Part shown: positions 45,163-54,372 of the stretch, piece after piece
Position numbering within the stretch: the stretch's first letter is position 1
Layout: every line of letters begins with the position of its first letter
DNA from: Cytophagales bacterium
GTDB lineage: Bacteria > Bacteroidota > Bacteroidia > Cytophagales > 172606-1
DNA: 64,000 nt
Reading direction: 5' to 3'
NCBI GenBank assembly: GCA_030446715.1
Contig: JAUJMU010000006.1
Location: 248,001-312,000 of the forward strand
Made by a program: the position numbers and the translations under genes
The notes under the pieces: model-generated
Database searches by the model: none
Told to the model about the DNA's origin: nothing
What the model saw: only the letters and a program-made list of their open reading frames with translations

Positions 45163-46196
45163 TGCCGGGTATGGCCTTTGGCCGGAGCCTGAGGAGCCGG
45201 CTGAGCAGCAGTTACCGGAGCATAGAGGGTATCGAGAGGACTATGAGAGACAGCTGGTCTGACCCGGGCAATGTGCAGGTAGATCAGCGTGGTTTCAATG
45301 GCTTTATGCCCCAGCAGGTCTTTGATGGAAAGGATATCCAGATCATCCTCGGGCAGGTGAGTGGCATAGGAATGGCGGAGCGTATGCACGCAGAGGGGCT
45401 TGAGGATTCCGGCTTTCTTTCGGGCTTCCTTCACCACCCACTGCACGCCTCTCTGGGAAAGCTGGGAGCTGTGATCCTTGCCGGTAAAGAGATACTCCTT
45501 TGGCTGTTCGGCTTCCAGGTACCGGAGCATGCCTCTTCTGAGCATCTGGCCTAAGGGAACATAGCGGTCTTTTCTGCCTTTGCCCTGGCGGACGCGGACC
45601 ATGCCCCGGTCCAGATCCACGTCTTTTACTTTCAGATTCCTCACCTCACTGCAGCGCAGGCCGCAGCCGTAGGTGAGGGCCAGCAAAAGCCGGTGTTTAA
45701 GTAAGACTGGGGCGATGAGCAGGGCCTTTACCTCCTGCTTGCTCAAAACGACGGGCAGCTTCTTGTCTCTTTTCAGCTCGGGCAACTCCACCACCCGCTC
45801 ATCAAGGCCTTCCAGACGGAGCACAAAGCGGAGACCGTAGACAGCGTGTTTGAAGTACGTATCCGGGGGGGCTCTCCGGGACTTGATCAGGTAGAGGTAA
45901 TCCTGCAGTTGTTCAGCGTCTGATTCAGTAGGCAGAGAGTTGAAGTGCAGCGCAATCTGGGCAATGTGGCGGCCGTAGCTTTTCAGGGTGCTCATGCTTT
46001 TACCCGAAAGCACGATCTTGCGCCCAAGGCGATGATAGAGGTCATCAAAACCGGCTACCTGAGCACAAGCCCGGGCCACTACACTGACACTGCAGGGGTC
46101 TGCCTTTTTTAGCTGCCGGCCCGGGAGCCTCAAAAGGGGTAAGCGTTTCACTTTCAGCCGGAAAGTGGGAAAAGGGGGATTCTGAGAAGTTTGCAT
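45066..46196 (-). CDS. Tyrosine recombinase/integrase associated with IS91
   Basis: I choose ATG 46196 (MQTSQNPPFPTFRLKVKRLP); a longer upstream frame has no support. About 376 residues: SAM-like core-binding domain (STLKSYGRHIAQIALHFNSL) then the catalytic domain with Arg in YGCGLRCSEVRNLKVKDVDL, Lys in GKGRKDRYVPL, HxxR in VHTLRHSYATHL, His in LGHKAIETTLIY and the nucleophile Tyr in the same block. The last ~60 residues overlap the transposase in another frame and are probably not essential. In Bacteroidota such genes commonly precede IS91 transposases. Confidence 0.88.
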   Translation of the reverse strand: MQTSQNPPFPTFRLKVKRLPLLRLPGRQLKKADPCSVSVVARACAQVAGFDDLYHRLGRKIVLSGKSMSTLKSYGRHIAQIALHFNSLPTESDAEQLQDYLYLIKSRRAPPDTYFKHAVYGLRFVLRLEGLDERVVELPELKRDKKLPVVLSKQEVKALLIAPVLLKHRLLLALTYGCGLRCSEVRNLKVKDVDLDRGMVRVRQGKGRKDRYVPLGQMLRRGMLRYLEAEQPKEYLFTGKDHSSQLSQRGVQWVVKEARKKAGILKPLCVHTLRHSYATHLPEDDLDILSIKDLLGHKAIETTLIYLHIARVRPAVSHSPLDTLYAPVTAAQPAPQAPAKGHTRQWDPPLSWRRFSSSTGHRWNKPLPSTAGSCAR

Positions 46197-46485
46197 ACGT
46201 TTTAAGTTTACGTTTAGGCAAACTTCTCCATATATTGGAGACCATAACTGCATGGCGGAGACAACTACGGCTGACTCCATGCCGCCGGGCCAGTAGGCAG
46301 GGGTGGGTAGGCAGGTCCGGACACAGATGGAGTGGACACAGAGGGGGGCTACGCAGAGCTACCGAAGGTTTCGTGCAACACCAAGCCGACCTTCCAGCCC
46401 GCCGCTGATGCGCATAGCCGACTCGGAGAGCCGCAGTGTGCGGGAAGCCCTGATTCGTCGAAAGCAAATCGTAAAGAGTGACGCT

Positions 46486-47858
46486 ATGGAACAAACCACG
46501 GTAAAAACTGAGAAGCCCTCCTGCCGGGAAGCATTTCTGTTCTGGCTCAAACTGGGCTTTGTCAGCTTCGGCGGCCCGGCCGGTCAGATTGCCATCATGC
46601 ACAACTACCTGGTAGACCAGAAACGCTGGATTTCTGACAGCCGCTTTCTGCACGCCCTCAACTACTGCATGTTGCTGCCTGGTCGGAAGCGCAGCAGCTG
46701 GCCATTTATACGGGCTGGCTCCTGCACGGCGTCCGGGGCGGACTGGTGGCGGGTATTCTGTTTGTGCTGCCTTCGGTGTTTATCCTGCTGGGGCTGAGTG
46801 CCGTATACGTCACTTTCGGAACACTGCCGTGGGTGTACTCGGTGTTCTACGGCCTCAAAGCTGCCGTGGTCGCCATTGTGATTCTGGCCCTGATCAGGAT
46901 CGGAAAAAAGTCGCTGCAGGGACCGCTGCACTACGCCGTGGCTGTCCTCAGCTTCACCGGCATTTATTTCCTGAATGTTCCTTTTCCCTATATCATCCTG
47001 GGCACCATCGGTCTGGCCCTGCTCCTGCTGAAGTTTTCCCCGGCCCTGATTGCGGCGAAAAAGGATGCTGCGAAAACGGCAGCCGATGAAAATGGCTACT
47101 ACCTGAACCGCGATTCGGTGGTGGCAGGCACGGGCTTCAATCCGTTGCGTTTGCTTAAACAGATCTCCCTGTTTCTCCTGCTGTGGATCATTCCGTTTGG
47201 ACTCTTCTATTCCTTCGCTGCGGACTTTTCCTTCTGGAACCAGCTGTCACTTTTTTTTACCAAAGCTGCCTTTGTGACCTTCGGCGGGGCGTACGCGGTG
47301 CTGCCTTACGTGGCGCAGGTAGCTGTTGAAAAGCTGGGCTGGTTGTCAGGCGGAGAAATGATTGACGGCCTGGCCCTTGGCGAAACCACGCCCGGACCAC
47401 TGATCATGGTGCTGGCTTTCGTTGGTTTCATGGCCGGTTACAACCATGCGGGTGGTTCGTTGCTGGCCGGCGCGGCCGGCTTGTTTATCACTTCTTTCTA
47501 TACCTTTCTGCCCTGTTTTCTGTTCATTCTGGCCGGTGCCCCCATGATCGAACGGACCCGGCAGAACACGCAGGTAAAGGCAGCATTGGGCTTGGTCACG
47601 GCTGCGGTAGTCGGCGTGGTACTCAACCTGGCCGTGTATTTCGGACGGGCCGTTGCATTCCCGGATGGCGTTTCCCTTGCGGCTACCGACTGGTTCAGCC
47701 TGATCTGGATTATGATTTCCTTTGTGGCCATGTACCGTTTCAGGATCGGCATGATCACCTGGATTGGCATCAGTGCCGCCGCGGGTCTTGCTCATTACCT
47801 AACCATAGAAGGCTTATACTATGCCGCCCTCACCGTTGATGACTTACTGACCAGATAA
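46486..47858 (+). pseudogene. chrA: Chromate efflux transporter, single frameshift
   Basis: ATG 46486: [20 protein letters not shown] then [20 protein letters not shown]. At about 46682 GGTCGG lacks one C compared with the expected PGPEAQ, moving the rest ([20 protein letters not shown] to YYAALTVDDLLTR, stop 47858) into another frame. The two halves carry both CHR domains, the second with FVTFGGAYAVLPYVAQ and GLALGETTPGPLIMVLAFVG. Repaired, it would be a normal ~457-residue protein that exports chromate. The break may be a sequencing error. Confidence 0.85.
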
Positions 47859-48001
47859 GTAGCTGCGCAATTTTAAATTGTGAATTTTAAATTTTGAATG
47901 TCAGAGTAATCGTCTGACTGTCATACTCTTTTAGCTGAAAATCCAAAATACCGAATTAATTTTGCCCGCTTACTTAATTGACCTGAACCGAGGAAGAAAC
48001 A

Positions 48002-48754
48002 ATGCCTTTACGCCACTTTCTGCTGCTTATAACCTTTCTTGCAAGCGCCGGCCTCCTTGCCCAGACGCCCGCAAAACAAATAACCGAACAGAAACAAACC
48101 TGGCTGGCTTACCTCAATCAGACCCGCCTTTCTCCGAAGTTGGGTATCTGGACAGATATTCACCTGCGCCGGACGGATAATTTCTTCGACCGCTGGTCGC
48201 TGGGCATTGCCCGGGCCGGCCTTACGTATTACTTCTCAGACCGGGTGCGGCTCACGGGAGGCTACGCGTACATCCACCATTATCCGGCGGCCGGCAGCCA
48301 GACGGCGTGGCCGGAGCACCGGCCGTGGCAGCAGCTTCAATGGTTCGGGGTACACAAGGGATTCGCCACCATGCAGTACCTGCGGCTGGAGCAGCGGTAC
48401 CGCCGCCGGGTGACCAACGACCAGTTGCAGGAGGGTTATAACTTCAACCACCGGGTGCGGTATAACTTCCTGCTCACCGTGCCGCTGAAGGGCAGGCAGA
48501 TCACGGCCGGTGCTCCGTTTCTGGTGCTCAACGATGAACTACACATCAATCTGGGAAAGGAAATCACGTACAACTACTTCGATCAGAACCGGGCTTTTCT
48601 GGGAATCGGCTACCAGTTCCGGCCTGATCTGAACGCCCAGCTGGGCTACCTGAATGTGTTCCAGCAACTGCCGGCCGGCAACCGTTTTAACAACGCCCAC
48701 GCCATCCGTTTGTTTGTGTTCCACAACCTCGATTTCCGCCACAAGGAAGAATAA
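48002..48754 (+). CDS. DUF2490 outer-membrane barrel protein
   Basis: A 250-residue protein with signal peptide (MPLRHFLLLITFLASAGLLA, then QTPAKQ). The motif WLAYLNQTRLSPKLGIWTDI, then RAGLTYYFSDRVRLTGGYAY, LEQRYRRRV and FLGIGYQFRPDLNAQLGYLN follow the DUF2490 beta-strand pattern, ending HNLDFRHKEE. Probably an outer-membrane beta-barrel; function unknown. It follows the chromate transporter by 143 bp. Confidence 0.8.
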   Translation: MPLRHFLLLITFLASAGLLAQTPAKQITEQKQTWLAYLNQTRLSPKLGIWTDIHLRRTDNFFDRWSLGIARAGLTYYFSDRVRLTGGYAYIHHYPAAGSQTAWPEHRPWQQLQWFGVHKGFATMQYLRLEQRYRRRVTNDQLQEGYNFNHRVRYNFLLTVPLKGRQITAGAPFLVLNDELHINLGKEITYNYFDQNRAFLGIGYQFRPDLNAQLGYLNVFQQLPAGNRFNNAHAIRLFVFHNLDFRHKEE

Positions 48755-48816
48755 GGTCAGAGGGTAGTATCTGCTTGTTGATGGTAATAGAAATATAAGC
48801 CGGCAGCGGTGGTCCG

Positions 48817-49269
48817 CTAGGCAATCTTTACGTTGTAGGCGTTTAATCCCTTGGGACCGCTTTCAACTTCAAAAGTGACTTTGTCTTTTTCTTTTATCTG
48901 ATTCAGCAGGCCCTTCATGTGCACGAAAATGCTCTCCTGGGTCTTCTGATCTCTGATAAATCCGTATCCTTTGGATTCGTTGAAGAAGGTAACAATGCCG
49001 GTGCGGATCAGATCCGCCGGATCAACAGGGGCTTGTTTGGGAATACCGATCTGGATGTTTTCCTGCTCCGTAATCCGCTTCTTTTTGGGGTCAACAGGAG
49101 TGGAGGTGATGTTGCCGTTTTCGTCAACGTAGGCCATCATTTCTTCGATCCCTTTTCCTTTATCGGAGTTAGCTTTCCGGTCTTCCTTCTTCTGCTCCTT
49201 GTCCTGCCTCTTTTGTAATCGTTTTTTTTCTTTTTCTTTTTTACTAAACGTTTGCTGCGATTTTGCCAT
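48817..49269 (-). CDS. Cold-shock domain protein with basic N-terminal extension
   Basis: A 150-residue protein: Lys/Arg/Glu-rich N-terminus (~residues 1-45), a linker with AYVDENGNITSTPVDPKKKR, then the cold-shock domain from TGIVTFFNESKGYGFIRDQK (RNP1-like KGYGFI) and SIFVHMKGL (RNP2-like) to the end. The class is common in Bacteroidota and binds RNA. The linker-domain junction is coded by a 15-bp palindrome (GCGGATC A GATCCGC, 49003-49017) like that inserted in the IS3 genes, but here it keeps the frame. Confidence 0.88.
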   Translation of the reverse strand: MAKSQQTFSKKEKEKKRLQKRQDKEQKKEDRKANSDKGKGIEEMMAYVDENGNITSTPVDPKKKRITEQENIQIGIPKQAPVDPADLIRTGIVTFFNESKGYGFIRDQKTQESIFVHMKGLLNQIKEKDKVTFEVESGPKGLNAYNVKIA

Positions 49270-49514
49270 ATTTAATTAAACTGTTGATAATCAGATAACT
49301 GTATTGTATCTTGAACTTGTTGTTTTTCCCTGACCCGGGGAAGACCTAAAGTTACCTTATTTTGCAGAATACCTTTGCTGCGGCCCCGTATTTTACTTTG
49401 GCAACTGCTGCCGGTCCTGAGTGCCTCAAGCAAAACAGTTCCTTCGGGAAAAGCGTTCACCTTTTCCGGAGGAGATTGTCCGGGTATACAGCCATTGGAA
49501 TACAACCTCATTTG

Positions 49515-50531
49515 TCAGTACACCCTCTGGTCCGGCAGGGTAAAGAAGAAAGCAGCACCTTTGTCTGGTTCGGCCTCCGCCCAGATTTCCCCGCCGTGCT
49601 TGAGGATGATCCTGTGGACAATGGCCAGTCCGATGCCGGTACCCTCAAACTCCCGGCTGGAGTGCATGCGCTGAAATGACCTGAAAAGCCCGGATGCATA
49701 CCGCATGTCAAAGCCGGCGCCGTTGTCTTTCACGCAGAAGGCCTCTCCCCTGCCGGTAGTGACCCGGCTGACGGCTATCGTGGCTTCTTCTTTTTTGGAA
49801 CTGTATTTCCACGCATTGCTGAGCAGGTTCTGTAGGGCAATCTGCAACAGACGACCATTGGCCCGGGCGGTCAGGCCCGGTGCAATCTGCCAGTCTACTT
49901 TCCGTCCGGGGTTTTCCCGTTGCAACTCGTTTCGGATTTCTTCGGCCATGCCTGACACATCCACCGAATACAAATGCAGTTCCGTGCGGGATACCCGGGA
50001 GAGCTTGAGCAGGTCGTCAATCAGGTGGCCCATCCGCTGGGAGGCTGACCGGATGGTATGCAGGTTCTCTCTTCCCTCCTCGTCGAGTACATTTTCGTAA
50101 TCCGTCAGCAATACGTTGCTGAACCCGTCAATGCTGCGGAGCGGTGAACGGAGGTCGTGGGAAACGGAATAGGAAAATGCCTCAAGTTCCTTGTTTACTG
50201 CCTGCAGCTGGGCGGTTCTTTCCGAGACCTTCCGTTCAAGCTCCTCGTTGAGATGAAGCATTTTTCCCTCATACTCCTTCCGGCCCGTGATGTCTATGTG
50301 GGTTCCCACCATCCGCAGGGGCTTTCCTTCCGCATCCCGGCTGATTACTCTGCCACTGCCGAGTACTACCACCTTCCCCTTTTGTATGTCCCAGTCCCAG
50401 AGGCCAAGGTTACCTCCCCAGAGGGCAAGTTCCAGACGCTGTTTTTCTTCTTCCAGCTTTCTGGTAAACCCGACCCGTTCTGTGCGTCTGTGCGGGCGGA
50501 GCCGGAGTAACGGCTCGGCACCTGACGCGGT
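49515..50531 (-). pseudogene. PAS histidine kinase, truncated with a shortened PAS domain
   Basis: No start codon is found upstream; the frame is open from 50531. It reads RKLEEEKQRLELALWGGNLG, LWDWDIQKGKVV, then directly VLGSGRVISRDAEGKPLRMV. Usual PAS domains have ~60 more residues between these, so the PAS core seems deleted in frame. After that come a coiled coil, HisKA (FSYSVSHDLRSPLRSIDGFS with the phospho-His), N-box LQNLLSNAWKYSSKKEEATI, VKDNGAGFDM and GTGIGLAIVHRIILKHGGEI. The kinase core is intact, but sensing and expression are doubtful. Confidence 0.7.
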
Positions 50532-50537
50532 CTGTAA

Positions 50538-50996
50538 TTATTTAAAATGCAACTTCATCCCTTCATGGGAGGCAACAAAGCCAAGAGCTTCGTAAAACTT
50601 TTTCGCTTCCACCCGTTTTTTGTCGGTGGTCAACTGCAGCAGGTGGGCACCTTTTGCTTTTGCCCTCCCGATTGCGTATTGAAAAATGGCCGTTCCCAAA
50701 CCTTGCCCCCGGTAAACGGCCTTCACCCGCACGGCCTCAATCTGGGCCCTGAGCCCGCCCTGGTAGGTCAGGTAAGGAATAAAGGTCAGCTGGAAGGTAG
50801 CCACAATTTCGCCCTCCAGCTCAACCACGGTCAGTTCCTGATTCTTGTCGGCCGTGATGGCCCGGAAGGCTGCCTCGTAAGACGGCGAAAGGGGTAGCTG
50901 CAGGCTTTCCCGTCCGGCTCCGAGCTTATCGTCGAGGAGCATGCTGATGATTTCCTCCAGGTCTGCCCGGGTAGCGGATCTGTATTGCAATTCCAT
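50538..50996 (-). CDS. GNAT-family N-acetyltransferase
   Basis: A 152-residue protein: RSATRADLEEIISMLLDDKL, then GEIVATFQLTFIPYLTYQGG, RAQIEAVRVKAVYRGQGLG (acetyl-CoA loop RGQGLG) and KAKGAHLLQLTTDKKRVEAK then FYEALGFVASHEGMKLHF. Complete GNAT fold. The substrate is not shown by the sequence. It ends 7 bp before the histidine kinase remnant. Confidence 0.9.
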   Translation of the reverse strand: MELQYRSATRADLEEIISMLLDDKLGAGRESLQLPLSPSYEAAFRAITADKNQELTVVELEGEIVATFQLTFIPYLTYQGGLRAQIEAVRVKAVYRGQGLGTAIFQYAIGRAKAKGAHLLQLTTDKKRVEAKKFYEALGFVASHEGMKLHFK

Positions 50997-51263
50997 CTAT
51001 GTGTTTTCTGGTAAATTTCTCCTCTTTGGCCATCCAACCCGACTCTCGTCCGGTTGAATGGCAAACCAGTGATACGGGTGCCTTTTCCGTTTTATAGCTA
51101 CTGCATCTCCGGTTCAGTTAACCGGAAGCCGTTCCTTCGCCTTGAAGCGTAAACCGGGGTGAACCGGCCAATCCCGTTTGTCCATTGCAGAACGAAGGTT
51201 TCCATCCGCAAAAATCCGGATCAGGATTCAGTCAGAAAGGCTGGTGTGCCCCGCCGGGTGAAT

Positions 51264-51710
51264 TTACAGACGGTTCTGCAACGCTTTTAACTGATCAGAT
51301 ACCTTCTTGCCGGCTCCTTCGATCACGATCACGCCATTCACGGATCTTGATCCATACATTGCTACTGTCTGCGGACCGGGCCGGAGTACACTGATTTTTC
51401 TGGTATCCTTCAGGGCAAAGTGATTCAGGGTGTTTTTATCCACCACTATCCCACTGAAAACAATCAGGGGCTCATTGTCGATCAGGAGCGTATTGGCCAC
51501 CGGAGCACCCGCCTGACTGCCTTGCGGAGAGGTCAGTGGCCCACTGATCATGATTCTGTCAGACAGGAACGGTCCCTGAACTGCTTCCTTCTCAAATTTC
51601 AGTTCGTATCGGATCAAAGAATCGACGCGTACACGTAAATCAGACTGAGTCTGCGCAGTACAATGGCTAAACAGCAAAACAAGCACAATGGATACGGCTG
51701 ATCTTTTCAT
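51264..51710 (-). CDS. Small secreted protein with TonB-plug-like fold
   Basis: A 148-residue protein with signal peptide (MKRSAVSIVLVLLFSHCTA). The C-terminal half, ALKDTRKISVLRPGPQTVAM then YGSRSVNGVIVIEGAG, is like the plug of SusC-type receptors (ALYGSRGANGVI) without any barrel. It may be a free plug-like adaptor or sensor fragment. It is translationally close (12 bp) after the P-loop gene at 51723. Confidence 0.65.
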   Translation of the reverse strand: MKRSAVSIVLVLLFSHCTAQTQSDLRVRVDSLIRYELKFEKEAVQGPFLSDRIMISGPLTSPQGSQAGAPVANTLLIDNEPLIVFSGIVVDKNTLNHFALKDTRKISVLRPGPQTVAMYGSRSVNGVIVIEGAGKKVSDQLKALQNRL

Positions 51711-51722
51711 TTTCGTTCGTGG

Positions 51723-52268
51723 TCAGTGGTGGTATTCCTTGATCTTTTCGATAATTCTCTCCGTCCGTTGCGCTACCGACAGGTCACCTTCGAGTCGCAG
51801 GACCGGGCAGGACAGCTTTTCAAGCCACTGTTGGTGCGCGGCTATCGTGCGCCCCCGGGCAGTATTGGTGTCATAGCCGGAAGCCCACTGGATAAACTCC
51901 CGGTACTGCTGATTTCGTACGGGGTCAGAAAAGATCACCGCTCCGTATCTTTCTGCCTCTCTTTTTCTGAGCCGCTCTATCCGGATAGCTGATGGGAGCC
52001 AGAGAAACACCACCAGATCAAATTCGGCCGGCCACTTTTCCCCCCAGTTTATGACTGAGCCGCCGAATATCCAGTCCGTGTGTCCGGACAAATCAACCCT
52101 GATCAGGTGATCCCGTTCCTCAGGGTTACGTCTGATGGTAAAAGGAGGGTCAGACAATTCCCAATAATAGCGGTCACTGTCAAAATACGGGTAACCCAAC
52201 GTCTTCGATACATACTCCCCCAGGGTAGTCACTCCGGTTCCTGATGCGCCGAGCAGGTGAATTTTCAT
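51723..52268 (-). CDS. P-loop kinase-like protein (adenylate kinase superfamily)
   Basis: A 181-residue protein: Walker A HLLGASGTGVTTLGEYVSKT, then YFDSDRYYWELSDPPFT, DWIFGGSVINWGEKWPAEFD with Walker B-like DLVVFLWLPSAIRIERLRKR. It resembles the uncharacterised shikimate/adenylate-kinase-like ATPases. The substrate is unknown. The 51264 gene follows directly. Confidence 0.85.
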   Translation of the reverse strand: MKIHLLGASGTGVTTLGEYVSKTLGYPYFDSDRYYWELSDPPFTIRRNPEERDHLIRVDLSGHTDWIFGGSVINWGEKWPAEFDLVVFLWLPSAIRIERLRKREAERYGAVIFSDPVRNQQYREFIQWASGYDTNTARGRTIAAHQQWLEKLSCPVLRLEGDLSVAQRTERIIEKIKEYHH

Positions 52269-52281
52269 CGGGTGGTTTTAT

Positions 52282-52600
52282 TCAGCTTCCGTTTTCGCCC
52301 AAAAATAACACTTCCTCCTTATCATAAGGTGGTACTAACCCGTAGCTTATGCCCGCACTGCGAAAAAAGCCCTCAAGCAATTCAAACTTCTGATTACAAA
52401 ATTCTCCGGTCTGAAACCGCTTTGGAAAAGCTGAAAACTGATCACAGCTGAAACAGATTTCCATGCAGGCAAACGGCTCATCGCGGGAATTGCAGAAGAC
52501 GATGGCATTTCTGGGGTGTGGACGCCTGAACCGGTACACCGCTTCTGATTCAAGCGTGGACGCTTGAATCAGAAGCGGTGTCGAAGGGTTTGGTGTTATA
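52282..52600 (-). pseudogene. Hypothetical protein, 5'-truncated
   Basis: The open frame reads RRITITPNPSTPLLIQAST, LESEAVYRFRRPHPRNAIVF and DEPFACMEICFSCDQFSAF to a stop at 52282. Protein-like, with several Cys, and similar in flavour to small Bacteroidota hypothetical proteins (IVFYNxxGxPFxYIEICF). There is no start codon. The 46-nt perfect hairpin at 52536-52581 lies inside this frame. Confidence 0.5.
52536..52581. repeat. Perfect 46-nt hairpin
   Basis: 21-bp arms, the first beginning ACACCGCTTCTGATT and ending CAAGCG, with loop TGGA and the exact complement at 52561-52581. No T run follows on either strand, so a terminator is not obvious. Confidence 0.85.
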
Positions 52601-52609
52601 GTAATTCTT

Positions 52610-53040
52610 CTATTGTTTACCCTGTTGCTTTATGTATTCCTCCGCATTCCAGGTAAAGCCAAAGTATCGTACATATTCAACCATGGGTGGTAATCCTACG
52701 GCGGATCTTCTTTTATCGACGTTGGCGGGATCTTCTAAAGGAAGAACATAAGGTTTACCGGTTGCCTTGTCAAATCCAATCTGACTGCCATAGAGTTGTT
52801 TTTTCCCTTGCCCCAGTGCTACCCTGTCTTCCAGCAACGCCAGGGAACTGGCCTGAGCATCTCCTTTTCTGACTGCCTCCCTCAGCATCGGCAGATACTT
52901 CTCCTGGGTAGCCTGATCGCTATGCTGAATGACAAGGAACAGGGCTTGGTTGGCTTGTTGCCCTACGTTTTTAGGACCAACCCAACCTTGTTTATCCAAA
53001 ATCGCTTTTACTTGAACCAGGTTAATACTGTCCTGCCTGA
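52610..53040 (-). pseudogene. DUF6624-type protein, C-terminal part
   Basis: Reads VRQDSINLVQVKAILDKQGW then PKNVGQQANQALFLVIQHSD, QEKYLPMLREAVRKGDAQAS, and GKQLYGSQIG to DKRRSAVGLPPMVEYVRYF, the order seen in DUF6624 proteins. The N-terminus is replaced at about 53041 by the broken end of IS21-3. Confidence 0.7.
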
Positions 53041-53045
53041 CATGG

Positions 53046-54099
53046 CGGACCCCAGTCTCGGCCTGGTCGAGGGTCCGTTCTTCTGCACTTTAGCCTGTTG
53101 GTAGTGTTTAAGCTCGCAGGCAGTAGTGGGCAGTGGTTTGAGGAAAGCCTTTTCCTGCTCTTCAAACACCTGCCGGCGGGAGTAACTTCTGCCCTGGAAG
53201 AGTTTCTGGTTATGCTGCTCAACTAGTTCACTGATCGCAAAGCTGAGTTCTTGAAGACTGGTGAATACCCGTTTCCGTAAAGGGGCATATACCCTGGAGT
53301 AAACAATGTTGACGGCTCCTTCTGCCAACGCTTTGTCACGCGGCCTGGCTACCCGTGTGGGTAGAATCACGGTTTGATAGTGGAGGGCAAAATCAGTAAG
53401 CGACTCGTTGAGTTCGGGCTCATAGCGGTCGGCTTTGGTGACAGCACTTTTCAGATTATCGGGCACAATGGCCTGAGGTACTCCACCACAGTAATGAAGG
53501 GCACGGGCCAGACAGGCAAGAAAGTCTTCTTTACGCTGGCTGATGACGCCACAGGCATATGTAAGCTGACTGCAGCCTAAGATAGCAACAAACACTTCCA
53601 CCGGCTGGATATCCCCTGTAACCGGATCAGTCAGATGCAGCTTTTCTCCGGCAAAGTCGACAAAAAGCTTGTCTCCTGCCTTGTGTTCCAAATGCAGGGT
53701 GGCCTGTCTGCTGCGCCGCCACTGCTGATAGTGGTAACAAAACCGGGAGTACTGGTAGCCCTCCGCAACCTGCTGCTTGTATTCCAGCCAGAGCACGTAG
53801 CGGTTCACCCCGGGCTGGATAAGTTCTTTTTCCAGCTCTTCAAACCGGCTCTCTGAATCCCGGTACCGGTTCATGGAAGTAACATCACTCCCGGACTTTT
53901 TCAGCAGCCCTTCCAACTGCTGGCCACTTTCTTCTTCGGGCAAGACCGCCAATGGAGTGTCAGCTAATTGCCTTAAGTAGTGGCGGACGGTATTGCGGGA
54001 AACAGAAAGCAGCCGGCTCATCTGCCGGATGGACTTTCCCTCTTTTTGAAGTTCAAGCAGGTGTCGGATCAGGTGCATGGGTTTACGGTGATTGGCCAT
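53046..54099 (-). pseudogene. istA: IS21-3 transposase, N-terminal two thirds
   Basis: MANHRKPMHLIRHLLELQKE, HTH MSRLLSVSRNTVRHYLRQLA in an uninterrupted frame here (not in IS21-2), KLFVDFAGEKLHL, IVPDNLKSAVTK and RPRDKALAEGAVNIVYSRVY. After AKVQKN it enters the 30-nt palindrome and ends at the DUF6624 junction. Confidence 0.85.
53047..53076. repeat. GGACC...GGTCC palindrome at the truncated edge of IS21-3
   Basis: Same sequence as 35930-35959 but inverted. The junction with DUF6624 is only ~5 bp from its outer arm. Confidence 0.8.
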
Positions 54100-54238
54100 C
54101 GTTCCAGGGGATTGTTGCCCCGGAACCAAAGCATTTTTGCGTAAACCATCTGCCTTTCCCCGAGGTGGGTCAGTTTGCCCGGAATTCCCCGGGTGACCAC
54201 TTTCCCGAATCAGTGGGTCAGCTCAACCGTATTATCCA

Positions 54239-54372
54239 GGAGCAACCGGCCTCTTTACGTTACCAGTGCAGGTATAGACATAGTTGTGGCGGCGGACTGT
54301 ATCCAACGGATGGCGGGGGAAAACCGCATACCAGTCCTGCTTAAAACGTTGGATCAGCTTACAAAACAGTAA
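54239..54372 (+). pseudogene. Endonuclease V-like C-terminal fragment
   Basis: Reads SNRPLYVTSAGIDIVVAADC, then IQRMAGENRIPVLLKTLDQL and TKQ-stop. The PLYVTxxG...RIPxxxxxxDxL order recalls the end of endonuclease V (repair of deaminated bases). It is cut off by the end of IS21-3. The assignment rests on ~45 residues. Confidence 0.45.

Larger units (their letters stand above)
43900..46240 (-). mobile_element. IS91-family element with tyrosine recombinase (bounds approximate)
   Basis: Holds two overlapping intact minus-strand genes, a tyrosine recombinase (46196 to 45066) and an HUH-type IS91 transposase (45162 to 44005). IS91 elements lack inverted repeats, and I could not fix the ends, so the coordinates are simply the gene-bearing part. 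Confidence 0.6.
53042..54238 (-). mobile_element. IS21-family element 3, truncated
   Basis: Left-end repeats as in IS21-2 (outermost TGGATAATACGG, here inverted at 54227-54238). Closely matches IS21-2 to within a few bases beyond the palindrome at 53047-53076, where it is joined to DUF6624. istB and half of istA are lost. Confidence 0.85.

Noticed and set aside
34774-54238. TGGATAATACGGTTGAGC shared outside the repeated CTGACCC blocks at 34774 and (inverted) 54238 looked like a segmental duplication with shared flanks.
   Set aside because: The other end of IS21-2 has TGGGTAATCCGG inverted, so these bases are the true terminal repeat of the element, not flanking DNA.
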